A stretch of DNA of 64,000 nt from Pandoraea anhela. Lineage in GTDB: Bacteria; Pseudomonadota; Gammaproteobacteria; Burkholderiales; Burkholderiaceae. Each line of letters starts with the position of its first letter. Positions within the stretch are counted from its first letter, which is position 1. The stretch lies in assembly GCF_902459655.1 (NCBI RefSeq), contig NZ_CABPSB010000025.1:1-64000 (forward strand). The letters run 5' to 3'. Positions 17,474 to 27,288 of the stretch are shown here, piece by piece. The translations under genes and the position numbers were made by a program. Below the pieces are notes generated by a model. The model saw nothing but the letters and a program-made list of their open reading frames with translations. It had not been told where the DNA came from and searched no databases.

Positions 17474-17950
17474 TCGATGGATTTCGTGTTCGACCGAACA
17501 GCGGAGGGCCGCGTCATCAAGAACCTGACGGTGGTCGACGACGCCACGCATGAGGCTGTGGCCATTGTGCCGGAGCGAGCGATTGGTGGCCTGGCGCTCA
17601 CGCGTATTCTGGATCGTGTGGCGCTGCATCGCGGTTTGCCGCAAGCGATTCGTACCGATAACGGTAAGGAATTCTGCGGTCGTGCAATGCTGAGCTGGGC
17701 GCACGGGCGAGGTGTGAAGCTATTTCTGATTGAGCCGGGCACGCCAAACCAGAACGCCTATATTGAATCGTTCAACGGACGCTTTCGGGATGAATGCCTG
17801 AACGGGCACTGGTTCACCAGCCTGTCTCACGCCAAGGTCGTGATCGAAGCTTGGCGGCGGGAGTACAACGAGGAGCGACCGAAGAAGTCACTGGGCGGAC
17901 TATCACCAGCAATCTACGCCCGAAGACTGGCAGCAAAGCAGTTCGCCTAG
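17474..17950 (+). pseudogene. C-terminal fragment of an IS3-family (IS407-like) OrfB
   Basis: From SMDFVFDR at 17474 to the stop at 17950 the frame reads the catalytic core of an OrfB (VVDD, RTDNGKEF, AYIESFNGRFRDE, then SLGGLSPAIYA). The N-terminal ~120 residues are gone. The sequence before 17474 is not transposase-like and runs into the right end of the neighbouring IS at 17438. The sequence differs clearly from the complete IS next door. With the fragment at 1-314 it may represent an IS cut in two by island formation. Confidence 0.85.
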
Positions 17951-18345
17951 CCCCGCGTATATGAGCATCATTCCCCGCGCCGCAAAATTCGTTACCCCTA
18001 GCTTCACTCGCTCGGTGACGCTGATCCCGCAGGTCCTGGGACGTCGAAGCCAATAATCATTCCATGCCCAGAATTCCACATTAACTGGCGAGAGATCACT
18101 GCAATCCCGGAACACCAGTGAATACCCGCATCGAACCGCAGGAAGCACATTCGACCCCTGCTGAAATCCCTTAAGTCTGCTAGGTTGATGCATATTCCGC
18201 ATCAAGTTCTGATTTTTTTTTTCGAATGCATCCGTTTTTTTTTCCTAAAGAATCATGACCAAGGATTTGAAGCAAACCGTTGAACGGTCCGCCAATTTAC
18301 ATACCAACCAATAGGTATTTTTCTTTCTCAACTCTGGAGAGCGTC
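17951..18345. other. Intergenic stretch between IS remnant and catabolic operon
   Basis: About 395 bp. Two T-runs occur around 18210-18220 and 18233-18242. A 100-codon open frame on the minus strand (17903-18205) overlaps the transposase fragment and matches nothing I recognise. This probably holds the right boundary of the accessory block and the promoter of the TetR-led operon. Confidence 0.45.
18301..18318. promoter_or_regulatory. Candidate TetR operator
   Basis: ATACC and GGTAT form an inverted repeat around an 8-base spacer, 28 bp before the TetR start codon. The placement fits autoregulation and control of the downstream transporter genes. Confidence 0.45.
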
Positions 18346-19008
18346 ATGGCGCACGACGGAAAACGGCGTACTCAGGCGGATCGTACCGCCATGGCGCGGG
18401 CGGCACTTGTCGAGTCGGCCATTTCGTTGCTTAGTGAGCATGGCTTCGCGTACGCCACAACCGCAGCTATCGCGCAACATGCACGAGTGACTACGGGGGC
18501 ACTACATCATCACTTCCCCACCAAGGAAAGTCTGCTCATTGCCGTTCTAGACGAACTGACTGAAGACGCGCTGGCACTGTTCCGTGATCTGCACGAGTCC
18601 CGCGCAGGCGGGCAAGGGCCTGCCCGTGCCATCGTAACGAAGCTCTGGTCACTTTACGGTAGCCGCCGGTATTGGGCGGTCTGGGAAATCAACATCGGGT
18701 TACGTCGAGACAAGGCGCTCTACCAAGCGCTGATCGAACACCGCGGAACGACGCGCGAACGTATGTTGCGAACCGTCACTGCGAACGTCGCTCTCAAACC
18801 CGAAACCAAACAGGCGCTGCAAGAACTCCTTCCCTTCTTGTTATCTGCAATGCGCGGCATCTTCCTAGACACGTTCTTCGCCGGTCACGAACCCGGCGTA
18901 CTCGACCGTCAACTAGAACGCCTGATTCATGCATTGGACCAAGAACTCGAAGCGCTCTCGCTTGACGGCCCACACCGGTCGTCGGTCGCACCGTATTCGC
19001 CGCGTTGA
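18346..19008 (+). CDS. TetR-family regulator of the hydantoinase/ABC operon
   Basis: The start at ATG 18346 is preferred to 18280 because CTGGAGA lies just before it. The result is 220 residues with an N-terminal TetR helix-turn-helix (ALVESAISLLSEHGFAYATTAAIAQHARVTTGALHHHFPTKE split over about 20-62) and a helical ligand domain. It lies first in the run of co-directional genes, about 85 bp before the ABC ATPase, and has an inverted repeat in front. It is probably a ligand-released repressor of its own operon. The inducer is unknown, presumably the imported substrate. Confidence 0.9.
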   Translation: MAHDGKRRTQADRTAMARAALVESAISLLSEHGFAYATTAAIAQHARVTTGALHHHFPTKESLLIAVLDELTEDALALFRDLHESRAGGQGPARAIVTKLWSLYGSRRYWAVWEINIGLRRDKALYQALIEHRGTTRERMLRTVTANVALKPETKQALQELLPFLLSAMRGIFLDTFFAGHEPGVLDRQLERLIHALDQELEALSLDGPHRSSVAPYSPR

Positions 19009-19094
19009 TGGTCCTGAAGCCGCGTCACCCACGGGGAGAGCGCTGCAGGTAGTCCGAAAACGAAATGGGCCAATGAAGGCCTTAGGAGTGTCCC

Positions 19095-20333
19095 ATGCAA
19101 AACGCCAATCGCGCTGATGTGCTGCCCCAGGCCCCCCCCCGAGCACCGGCCAAGCGCCTCACTCTTGATGCCGTCACAAAACGATATGGTCACGTTCATG
19201 CACTCGACGCCCTGTCGTTATCCGTATCGCCGGGCGAATTGGTGGCGTTACTGGGTCCCTCGGGGTGTGGCAAGACGACCACGTTGCGCTTGATTGCCGG
19301 ATTCGAATATCTGGACGCGGGCGTGATCTCGATTGACGAACAAGACGTATCGGCCCTACCGCCGAACAAGCGCTCACTGGGCATGGTGTTTCAGAACTAC
19401 AGTTTGTTCCCGCACATGACGGTCGGGGAGAACATCAGCTTCGGATTGCGCATGGCGGGGGCGAGTCGCGACGCAATTCAGAGTGCCGTAAAGCGCATGC
19501 TCGACCTGATCCGTTTGCCTGACTACGCCGAGCGTCGCATAGGCCAGCTTTCGGGCGGACAACAACAACGCGTAGCACTCGCGCGCGCCATTGTCACCGA
19601 CCCCTCGGTACTGCTGCTCGACGAACCGCTGGGGGCACTGGACAAGAATTTGCGTGAGGGTATGCAGTTCGAAATCCGCCGGTTGCAACAAAATCTCGGC
19701 ATTACAAGTGTGATGGTCACGCACGATCAGGAAGAGGCCATGACGATGAGCGATCGCGTCGTCGTCATGAGTCAGGGGAAGATTCTGCAAAGCGGCGCGC
19801 CACGTGAAGTGTATGATCGTCCGCGCACGCGCTTCGTCGCTGAGTTCCTCGGCACAGCTAATGTCATCGCCTGTTGGGTGCTAGCGCGAAGCTTCCATGG
19901 CGTGACGCTCGCATTGCCTGCCGAGGATAACTCGCCCCCAGTGGAGTGCGCCGTGGCGTTGCCGACACAATGGTCGGGGGAGTTGCCCCCGATCGTCCAT
20001 GTTGCAATACGCCCGGAAAAGATCGTCATCGATGCACCCAGCGACGGGCGGCCGACATTGCGTGGGCGCATCGTACAGCACATATTCCGTGGCTCACAGC
20101 ATTCTTATGAAATCGACGTGCCGGCCTTCGGCAAGCGTGTCTACGCTTACGCACAAGCCACGTCCTCCGAACACGCATCTCATCGGCCTGGCACTGCGGT
20201 CTCTATCACGTTCTCCGCCGCTGACGTTGTCGCGCTGGCCCCGGAGGCGCCCGTCGAGACGTCATCGCATGCCGTCGTCAATGATTCCGCGTCCGATGCA
20301 GCGAGGGTGTTAGTTCGGGACGGGGGACGATAA
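19095..20333 (+). CDS. PotA-type ABC importer ATPase
   Basis: A 412-residue ATPase of the spermidine/putrescine/iron family with Walker [10 protein letters not shown] (54-62), Q-loop region FQNYSLFPH, signature [14 protein letters not shown], Walker [13 protein letters not shown]-loop MVTHDQEEA and a C-terminal TOBE region (about 280-380). AGGAG precedes the ATG by seven bases. Its stop codon TAA overlaps the start of the first permease (TAATG). It powers import by the two permeases and the binding protein that follow. A C-rich run near codon 13 is a potential sequencing-slip site but the frame is intact. Confidence 0.93.
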   Translation: MQNANRADVLPQAPPRAPAKRLTLDAVTKRYGHVHALDALSLSVSPGELVALLGPSGCGKTTTLRLIAGFEYLDAGVISIDEQDVSALPPNKRSLGMVFQNYSLFPHMTVGENISFGLRMAGASRDAIQSAVKRMLDLIRLPDYAERRIGQLSGGQQQRVALARAIVTDPSVLLLDEPLGALDKNLREGMQFEIRRLQQNLGITSVMVTHDQEEAMTMSDRVVVMSQGKILQSGAPREVYDRPRTRFVAEFLGTANVIACWVLARSFHGVTLALPAEDNSPPVECAVALPTQWSGELPPIVHVAIRPEKIVIDAPSDGRPTLRGRIVQHIFRGSQHSYEIDVPAFGKRVYAYAQATSSEHASHRPGTAVSITFSAADVVALAPEAPVETSSHAVVNDSASDAARVLVRDGGR

Positions 20334-21238
20334 TGCAATCTGTCTCCCCCACTCGGATTCACGCCGTGCCGCTGCCGGGCATCGTGCGTGCACGGCGTTC
20401 TGCTGCTTTGCGCATCGCCTTGCTTTGCACACCCGCATGCTTCCTCCTATTGGTATTCTTTGCAGTTCCGCTGTTAGGGAATGCAGCGCGCAGCCTCGGT
20501 GTGGACCTGCACGCGACCTCTTCAGACGCGCATGCGCTAGCCAATTACGAGCGCCTATTCCTCGATCCGTACTATCGCTCCATCGTGTGGGAGACGCTCA
20601 ACGTGAGCTTCTTCACTACCGTGCTTTGTCTTCTGCTCGGCTACCCGGTAGCCCATTTCATGGTGCGTCGCGCCGGATGGTTGGCCATGCCGATGCTGTT
20701 CCTGCTAATCACGCCGTTGCTGACGTCAATCATCATGCGCACTTTCGGCTGGCGGGTGCTGTTTGCACGTCACGGCTTATTCAACGACGTGCTGATGTGG
20801 ATGAACCTCATCGAACACCCTCTGAAGGTGCTTGGCGGGCCGCTTGGCGTGTACATCGGACTTGTACACGTCATGGTGCCGTTCATGGTGCTATCCATTA
20901 TTCCCGTGCTGCGTGGCGTAGACCGTCGGCTGGAAGAGTCAGCCCGCACTCTCGGTGCCGGGGTGATTCGCACATTCTTACTGGTCACCCTACCACTGGC
21001 CGCCGAAGGCGTCGCTACAGGATGTGTACTGGTGTTCATGCTGACGAGCGGTAGCTTCGTCACTCAACTCATGCTCGGCGATGGCAGTGTCGTAACGCTT
21101 CCGCTTTTGATCTTCCAGCAATTCTCGTTGACGCAAGACCTGGGTTTCGCGAGTGCAATGGGCAATCTACTGCTGGCGATCGTGCTGATTTGCCTGTATC
21201 TGCAATTACGCATGTCTGACCGGAAGGGAGATGCCTGA
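20333..21238 (+). CDS. PotB-type ABC permease
   Basis: A 301-residue inner-membrane protein with six hydrophobic segments. It carries the EAA-type cytoplasmic loop (EESARTLGAGVIRTFLLVTLPLA) that contacts the ATPase. It begins one base inside the stop of the ATPase gene and ends overlapping the start of the second permease (TGATG). The N-terminal tail is somewhat long. It forms the channel together with the next protein. Confidence 0.92.
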   Translation: MQSVSPTRIHAVPLPGIVRARRSAALRIALLCTPACFLLLVFFAVPLLGNAARSLGVDLHATSSDAHALANYERLFLDPYYRSIVWETLNVSFFTTVLCLLLGYPVAHFMVRRAGWLAMPMLFLLITPLLTSIIMRTFGWRVLFARHGLFNDVLMWMNLIEHPLKVLGGPLGVYIGLVHVMVPFMVLSIIPVLRGVDRRLEESARTLGAGVIRTFLLVTLPLAAEGVATGCVLVFMLTSGSFVTQLMLGDGSVVTLPLLIFQQFSLTQDLGFASAMGNLLLAIVLICLYLQLRMSDRKGDA

Positions 21239-22059
21239 TGCTGATTATTCGCCCGTACCACGAACTCGCTGCTCGGACCGCAACCGCTATCCATGCGCTA
21301 TTCACAGCATGCTTCTTCGTCGCATTAATCGCACCGATTGCAGTGGTCGTGATCGTGTCCTTCACGCCCGACGAATCGATTACTGTGCCTTTTCATGGCA
21401 TTTCCCTGAGATGGTATCAACGCCTGTGGGAATATCGCCCCTTCGTCGACTCGTTGCTCACCAGCCTCTACCTTGCGCTGACGTCGGCTTTCATCGCGAT
21501 CGTGATTGCCGTTCCAGCAGCACTCGGCGTCGGCCGCAGCCGCGCCCGCGTCGCCACTGCGCTAACAACGTTCCTGCTCGCCCCGATTGCAATCCCAGCG
21601 CTGGTTATCGGATTGTCGCTGCTCTACTTTTTTTCGAACATTGGGATCGGCGTGTCATTCACCGCACTGCTAATCGCCCACACTGTGGTTTCAGTTCCCT
21701 ACGTGATGCGCACAACGCTGGCGACCTACAAGAACACCCAGGCGTCCTACCTGGAAGCCGCCTCAGTGCTCGGCGCCACGCGCTGGCAAACACTCCGTTA
21801 CGTCACGCTACCGCTGATCGCCCCCGGCATTTTTGCCGGCGCGCTGTTCTCGATTCTCGTCTCGCTCGACAACCTCGGCGTGTCGTACTTCTTCGGCACC
21901 GCCAATGTGACGACGCTGCCAGTTGTCATGCTGTCGTACCTGCAAAATCAGTTCGATCCCGCCATTGCCGCCATCAGTACCGTGCAGATGATCATCACTA
22001 TCGCGCTCTTGCTGATTGTCGAGAAAACTTATGGACTTCGCGCGCTCATGACGCAGTAG
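21238..22059 (+). CDS. PotC-type ABC permease
   Basis: A 273-residue permease, second of the pair, with six membrane segments and the EAA loop (LEAASVLGATRWQTLRYVTLPLIAPG). Tight start-stop overlap with the first permease makes co-translation likely. The FGTANVTTLPVVMLSYLQ stretch is usual in PotC-like proteins. Confidence 0.92.
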   Translation: MLIIRPYHELAARTATAIHALFTACFFVALIAPIAVVVIVSFTPDESITVPFHGISLRWYQRLWEYRPFVDSLLTSLYLALTSAFIAIVIAVPAALGVGRSRARVATALTTFLLAPIAIPALVIGLSLLYFFSNIGIGVSFTALLIAHTVVSVPYVMRTTLATYKNTQASYLEAASVLGATRWQTLRYVTLPLIAPGIFAGALFSILVSLDNLGVSYFFGTANVTTLPVVMLSYLQNQFDPAIAAISTVQMIITIALLLIVEKTYGLRALMTQ

Positions 22060-22141
22060 AACAACCCGCGTTGGCAAATCGCGATCTCGCATCTTTCAGT
22101 TATCTGCTTTTCACATCACCGCTATATCAGAGGGAGTCGCA

Positions 22142-23173
22142 ATGAAATTACCGCATTCTTTCGCTGCCAGCGCCATTACGCTGGCATTGGGAATATCCGC
22201 GGCAAGCGCCCATGCGGCGGATTTGACGGTTACGGCATATGGCGGGGCATGGGAGCAAGCCTACCGAAGGTGCTTTGTGCAGCCGTTCGAAAAGAAAACG
22301 GGCAAACGTGTCGACGTCATCTTGGGCAGCCCGATGCAATGGATCAATCAGATCGCGGCAAACCCTGCCAAGCCGCCAATCGACGTAATGGTCGGGCTGG
22401 TAGACAGTGGCGAAATCGCTCGTGAGCGCGGGCTGGTCGAAAAGCTAAACGATTCGGATCTGCCGAACCTAAAAGAACTCAAACCCAACATGCTGGGCTT
22501 CGGCAAAGGTTACGGCTTCCCCATCGCGTCTGGCGACTTCGGGCTGATGTACAGCAAAAAAGCCGTTGCTAATCCTCCGAAGACATGGCAGGAATTCGTC
22601 GACGGTGTTGTCGCGGGGAAATGGCACGCCGCCGTTCCGGGCATTGCATACGTGGCTACAGCACAAGGCTTCATCGGTCTGTTTGCAACGCTTTATGGCG
22701 GGAGTCTGGACAACGTCCAACCCGGCCTTGATCAGATCAAGCGCCTTAAGGCCAGTGGAAACGTCACGTTCTACAGCGAGCCTAATTCTCCCCTTGTCGC
22801 GCTCAAATCCGGCGACATCGATATGGCGATGTATTTCGATGGTCGCGCGTGGGCGGAACACGATGCAAGCAATCCGGACATCGGCTATCTGAATCCGAAG
22901 CCGGGCGCGGTGGCTTTCCCAACGATGGTTCAGAAAGTCAAGAATGGTTCGCCGCTGGCGTGGCAATTTATGAACGACCTGGCTTCGGCGGACCGACAAA
23001 GTTGTTTTGCCAACGCGATGCAGTACTCGGCCTCGAATCGTAACGTCAAGTATTCCGAGCAGGTCAAACCACGCGTGCCTAGAGACGACGATTCGATGTG
23101 GCTGTCATTCGACACGATCTCGAAGAAGACGCCGCAATGGATCGAAATGTGGAACAAGCAAATCGGTCGCTGA
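22142..23173 (+). CDS. PotD-type periplasmic substrate-binding protein
   Basis: A 343-residue extracellular solute-binding protein family 1 member with a clear Sec signal peptide (cleavage expected after about residue 26, SAHAA). The mature part begins DLTVTAYGG, as in polyamine/opine binders. AGAGGG precedes the ATG. It delivers the substrate to the permease pair just upstream. Since HyuA/HyuB follow directly, the ligand is likely a cyclic amide, opine-like or amino-acid derivative rather than a polyamine. That is an inference from context. Confidence 0.92.
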   Translation: MKLPHSFAASAITLALGISAASAHAADLTVTAYGGAWEQAYRRCFVQPFEKKTGKRVDVILGSPMQWINQIAANPAKPPIDVMVGLVDSGEIARERGLVEKLNDSDLPNLKELKPNMLGFGKGYGFPIASGDFGLMYSKKAVANPPKTWQEFVDGVVAGKWHAAVPGIAYVATAQGFIGLFATLYGGSLDNVQPGLDQIKRLKASGNVTFYSEPNSPLVALKSGDIDMAMYFDGRAWAEHDASNPDIGYLNPKPGAVAFPTMVQKVKNGSPLAWQFMNDLASADRQSCFANAMQYSASNRNVKYSEQVKPRVPRDDDSMWLSFDTISKKTPQWIEMWNKQIGR

Positions 23174-23193
23174 ACCCCAAAGAGGAACTGAAA

Positions 23194-25245
23194 ATGAGTT
23201 TGAGAATTGGTGTCGACATCGGTGGTTCCTTTACCGATTTCGCTGTGCTTGACGATGAAACCAGAAAGATTCGCACGCTGAAGGTATTCTCGCGTCCGGA
23301 CAGCCCGGGCAGCGAAGTGTTGGCTGGAATTGCGGGCCTCGTCGAGCGGTACAAAATCGCACCGGAGGACGTCTCCTACTTTACCCATGGGACCACCGTG
23401 GGTGTCAATGCCGTGGTTCAACGTAAAGGCTTGCGGCTTGCCTTGGTGACCACCGAGAAATTCGAGGACGTGCTGGAAATCGCGCGATTGAAGATTCCGG
23501 ACATGTATCACTTGCTCTCGCGTCGACCAGAGCCGCTGATTCCCCGCGATCGCGTGTTCGGTGTCGCGGAACGTATCGGTGCAGACGGCCAGGAAGAATT
23601 GCCCGTCGACGAAGCGAGTGTCCTGAAAGCGATTCGCGCAGCACAGGCAAGCGGATGCGAGGGTGTTGTGATCTCGCTCTTGCACGCGTATCGGAATCCG
23701 ACGCATGAATTGGAGGTCAAGGCACTCTTCGCCATGCACGCACCGGCGTTGTTCGTATCTTGTTCCCATGAGGTCTGGCCAATCATTCGGGAGTATGAGC
23801 GAACCTCCACAGCGATCATCAGCGGCTACGTGCAGCCGAAGGTTGCGAACTATCTTACGAAGTTGCAGGGAGCACTGGCCGAAGCTGGCGTCTGCGCAGA
23901 ACTCAAAGTCACCAAGTCCAACGGCGGTGTGATGAGCGCCGAAAACGGCAAGTCGAACTGCGTGCAGATGATTTTGTCTGGTACGGCGTCGGGGGTGATC
24001 GGCGCTACTTATGTCGCCAATCAGTGCGGCATCAAGAATTGCATGAGCCTCGATATCGGCGGAACCACAGCCGACGTCGCCTTGATCGTCAATGGTGAAC
24101 CGCAATACGCCACAGGTGAATACATTGGCGATTTCCAAATCCAGATCCCGTCCGTGTCGGTTTCGTCGATTGGAGACGGCGGCGGATCAATCGCATGGGT
24201 CGACGACTTCGGTGTACTCAAGGTTGGGCCGCAAAGTGCGGGTTCCAGCCCCGGCCCGGCGTGTTACGGCAGAGGGGGTGACAAGCCCACCATCACCGAC
24301 GCGTTCGCGGTCATGGGATTCCTAGGTCAATCCGATCTAGGGTACAACTCGGTGTCGCTCGATCGAGACTCGGCGCGCACGGCGATAGGCCCACTTGCAG
24401 AGCGCCTGGGGAAAACGGTCGAGCAAGCCGCAGAGGCGATTATCCGTGTGTCGACTTCAAGCATGTATGCAGGCACTAGCCGCTTGATATCGAGATTCGG
24501 CATCGATCCGCGAACGTTTACCTTGCTGCCGTTCGGCGGTGCCGGTCCAATGCTTGCTTGCTATCTTGCGCGCGCGTTGAGTATGCCTAGCGTAACCGTT
24601 CCGCGAACGCCAGGGGTCCTGAGTGCATTGGGAGGGCTTATCGCCGATATCAAGAACGATTTCGTCAAGACGACCTACTACGAGCTCGATGCAAGCGTGC
24701 TCCCAACGCTTGCCTATGACGTTCGAATGCTGGAAGCGCAAGCGCGCGACTGGATGACAGAGCAGGTGGGCAACAGCATGGGCGCAATGCTAACCATGAC
24801 GGCAGATATGCGATATCGAGGTCAGTCGTTCGAAATTGAAACGCCGCTGGATATTGGTGCCGTCATGAAAGGTGACATCGACTCGATCAGCAACGCGTTT
24901 CACGAGGAGCACCGCCGGTTGTATGGTCACAGCGACGAACATGCGGGTATCCAACTGGTTGCGCTGCGGCTCGTGATTGCCTGCGCGACACCCAAGCCAG
25001 AGCTTGAACGTATCGAAACGTCGGAAGTCGCGCCCGTTCCAGCGCGAATGATCCGCGTTTGGGTGGACGATGCTGAGCGCGACATTTCACTCTACCGACG
25101 CGCCGACCTGCTCGCAGGTCAATCATTCGAAGGCCCGGCGGTGGTATCGCAGGACGATGCGACGACCTGTGTTCTGTCGGGCTTCTCCGTGACCGTCGAC
25201 GCCTTTGGCAATCTCGTGATGTCCAATCGCGCAACCCAACACTGA
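23194..25245 (+). CDS. hyuA: Hydantoinase/5-oxoprolinase subunit A
   Basis: The start at ATG 23194 (20 bp after the binding-protein stop, with AGAGGAA upstream) gives 683 residues. Features of the ATP-dependent HyuA/OplahA family are visible: N-terminal actin-like GVDIGGSFTDF, THGTTVGVNAV, a central LDIGGTTADVAL, GDGGGS and AGSSPGPACYGRGGD. With HyuB it would hydrolyse a cyclic amide or carboxylate an acetone-like substrate using ATP. Length and motif set fit N-methylhydantoinase A. The true substrate cannot be read from sequence. Confidence 0.9.
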   Translation: MSLRIGVDIGGSFTDFAVLDDETRKIRTLKVFSRPDSPGSEVLAGIAGLVERYKIAPEDVSYFTHGTTVGVNAVVQRKGLRLALVTTEKFEDVLEIARLKIPDMYHLLSRRPEPLIPRDRVFGVAERIGADGQEELPVDEASVLKAIRAAQASGCEGVVISLLHAYRNPTHELEVKALFAMHAPALFVSCSHEVWPIIREYERTSTAIISGYVQPKVANYLTKLQGALAEAGVCAELKVTKSNGGVMSAENGKSNCVQMILSGTASGVIGATYVANQCGIKNCMSLDIGGTTADVALIVNGEPQYATGEYIGDFQIQIPSVSVSSIGDGGGSIAWVDDFGVLKVGPQSAGSSPGPACYGRGGDKPTITDAFAVMGFLGQSDLGYNSVSLDRDSARTAIGPLAERLGKTVEQAAEAIIRVSTSSMYAGTSRLISRFGIDPRTFTLLPFGGAGPMLACYLARALSMPSVTVPRTPGVLSALGGLIADIKNDFVKTTYYELDASVLPTLAYDVRMLEAQARDWMTEQVGNSMGAMLTMTADMRYRGQSFEIETPLDIGAVMKGDIDSISNAFHEEHRRLYGHSDEHAGIQLVALRLVIACATPKPELERIETSEVAPVPARMIRVWVDDAERDISLYRRADLLAGQSFEGPAVVSQDDATTCVLSGFSVTVDAFGNLVMSNRATQH

Positions 25246-25251
25246 GCACCG

Positions 25252-27285
25252 ATGATGACCTTCGAAAAATCGGAACTGCAGATATTTGCTAATTATTGCG
25301 TGGCCGCTGCCGAAAGCATGGCTTATACACTTGTGCGAACCGCGCATTCGACGTTCGTCAAGGAGACTGAGGACTTCTCGTGTGCACTGACCAGTGTGAC
25401 GGGGCAGACTTTCGCTTCACCTCGAACGTTCGGCGCGACTTGGTACGTGGGGCTTGACTATGGTCCTGTCGTTGCCGCGTTCGACAACTATCGTCCTGGC
25501 GATGTCTGTATGACCAACGACCCGTACAGCGGCTATGTTGCCACCCACACGCCTGACGTGGTGATGTGGAAGCCGGTGTTCCATGAAGGAGAAATAATTT
25601 GCTTCGTGGGGGGGCACATCCACAACACTGACATGGGCGGTGCTGTTCCCGCTTCGTTGTCGCGATCACTCACGGAGATTCATCAGGAAGGCGTTCGTTT
25701 TCCTCCCACAAAAGTGGTCGAGGCGGGCCAGCTCAATGAAACACTGTTGGATTGGATAATGCGTAACGTTCGTGCCCCGGACCAGAACATCGGCGATCTC
25801 AAGGCGCAGATCGCCTGTTTGATGACAGGTGAGCGCCGCGTGCTCGAAATCGTGGAGCGCTTCGGCATCGATGCGTTCAAGGCTGGCATCGGGCAGTTGC
25901 TGGACTATTCCGAGACACAGGCGCGCGCCGTAGCGCGCACGATTCCTAATGGTACTTACCGTTTCAGTGAGTACGCCGATGAGGATGCCGTAGACGGCAA
26001 GCCAATGCGTATCGCCTTGGCATTGACCGTCGCGGACGGATTGTTGCATTTCGACTTCTCCGGGAGCGACCCGCAGTTGACGTCCTCTCTGAATGTCCCT
26101 ACAGGAGGGCACCCGCGCCACGCATTGTTGCTGGTCGGCTTGAACTACGTGCTTTACGCGCTCAATCCGGACATTCTGCTCAACGCGGGAATGCTACGTA
26201 TCGCGACATGCGACATGCCGCTCGGCAGCGTGCTCAATCCTGTCCCTCCTGCGGCGGTGGGGATGCGAAGCCTGACTTGCGTCGTGGTGCAGGCAGCCGT
26301 CTTCGGCGCATTTGCGCAAGCACTCCCCGAACTGATGCCCGCGTGCCCGGCCTCCAGCGTTTGCCTGGTCAACGTCAAGACAACGGATGCACAAGGCCGC
26401 ACCATCATGGCCTCCATTGGCCCGGTGGGCGGAGGGGCGGGTGGCGCTGCGGCAGGCGATGGCTCCGATGCGTCGGGTGCGAATATGGCCTTTCTGCGTA
26501 ATACGCCGGTGGAAATCAACGAAGCCGAGGTCCCCGTCCGTATACGCGAATACCGTCTGGTTGCCGATAGCGGTGGCGCAGGGATGCACCGCGGGGGATT
26601 GGGTGTCGTAATGGAATTCCAGGTGTTCGCCCCCAATTCGCTGGTCACCGCCCGGAATCGAGATCGTACGATTTTCGGATCGTGGGGAATACGAGGCGGC
26701 CATGCGGGACGAACCTCGCGCTTCCTGCGCAATCCCGGCACCGACCGCGAGGAAGACTTGGGCAACACGGACCTTGTCACATGCTCGCCCGGCGACATCA
26801 TCCGTTTGGAGGGTAACGGTGGTGGTGGGTTCGGCGCACCTTACACTCGCCCCATCGATGCCGTGCTGCAAGATGTTAGACGCGGCTACGTTTCGCGCGA
26901 GGCTGCCAGCTCGGTCTACGGCGTCGAGCTTCACGAAAACGGGGGCGAAATTGTCCCGGATACGCAGGCAACCGACACGGCACGTGCAGCATTGCTCAGC
27001 GCTGACGCGAGCGCCGACAACTTCTTCGGCTATGGAGCGAACCGCAATGCGCATGAGGCCGTTTGGACACCCGAACGCTATGCGGCATTGCATCGTTGTC
27101 TCGATGCCGTGGCTATAGATTGGCGGTTCTTTCTCAAACACCAAATGTTTGACCGAATGAGCGCTGCCACGTGTGCCGGCCTGGCACCGGCCGGTGAGGG
27201 TGTCGTCTACGAACTATTCGATGGTCTGGTCAGCGCGTTTCCAGCGCTCAAGGCGCAGTGTGCCTCATTGCCGAAGGCGGCCTGA
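25252..27285 (+). CDS. hyuB: Hydantoinase/5-oxoprolinase subunit B
   Basis: A 677-residue partner of HyuA, beginning six bases after it. Family landmarks are TNDPYSGYVATHTPD, GGHIHNTDMGG, VRFPPTKV and the glycine-rich GGGAGGAAAGDG and LEGNGGGGFGAP stretches. It is somewhat longer than typical HyuB (about 550-600) owing to a C-terminal extension after residue ~590. The ribosome site is weak, consistent with coupling to HyuA. Confidence 0.9.
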   Translation: MMTFEKSELQIFANYCVAAAESMAYTLVRTAHSTFVKETEDFSCALTSVTGQTFASPRTFGATWYVGLDYGPVVAAFDNYRPGDVCMTNDPYSGYVATHTPDVVMWKPVFHEGEIICFVGGHIHNTDMGGAVPASLSRSLTEIHQEGVRFPPTKVVEAGQLNETLLDWIMRNVRAPDQNIGDLKAQIACLMTGERRVLEIVERFGIDAFKAGIGQLLDYSETQARAVARTIPNGTYRFSEYADEDAVDGKPMRIALALTVADGLLHFDFSGSDPQLTSSLNVPTGGHPRHALLLVGLNYVLYALNPDILLNAGMLRIATCDMPLGSVLNPVPPAAVGMRSLTCVVVQAAVFGAFAQALPELMPACPASSVCLVNVKTTDAQGRTIMASIGPVGGGAGGAAAGDGSDASGANMAFLRNTPVEINEAEVPVRIREYRLVADSGGAGMHRGGLGVVMEFQVFAPNSLVTARNRDRTIFGSWGIRGGHAGRTSRFLRNPGTDREEDLGNTDLVTCSPGDIIRLEGNGGGGFGAPYTRPIDAVLQDVRRGYVSREAASSVYGVELHENGGEIVPDTQATDTARAALLSADASADNFFGYGANRNAHEAVWTPERYAALHRCLDAVAIDWRFFLKHQMFDRMSAATCAGLAPAGEGVVYELFDGLVSAFPALKAQCASLPKAA

Positions 27286-27288
27286 CGT

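Noticed and set aside
17903-18205. 100-codon minus-strand frame next to the IS fragment
   Set aside because: It overlaps the transposase fragment, matches no family I know and has no convincing start; it is possibly a decayed gene but unsupported.
18205-18245. T-runs near 18210 and 18235 as terminators
   Set aside because: No stable hairpin precedes them.
20425-22145. Alternative-frame plus-strand reading frames inside the permease genes (20425-21054, 21231-22145)
   Set aside because: They are rich in Arg/His/Ala and lack membrane segments; the correct frames encode typical permeases with overlapping starts and stops.
22930-24138. 402-codon minus-strand frame across the binding protein and hyuA
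   Set aside because: It runs antisense through two strongly supported genes and shows no family features.
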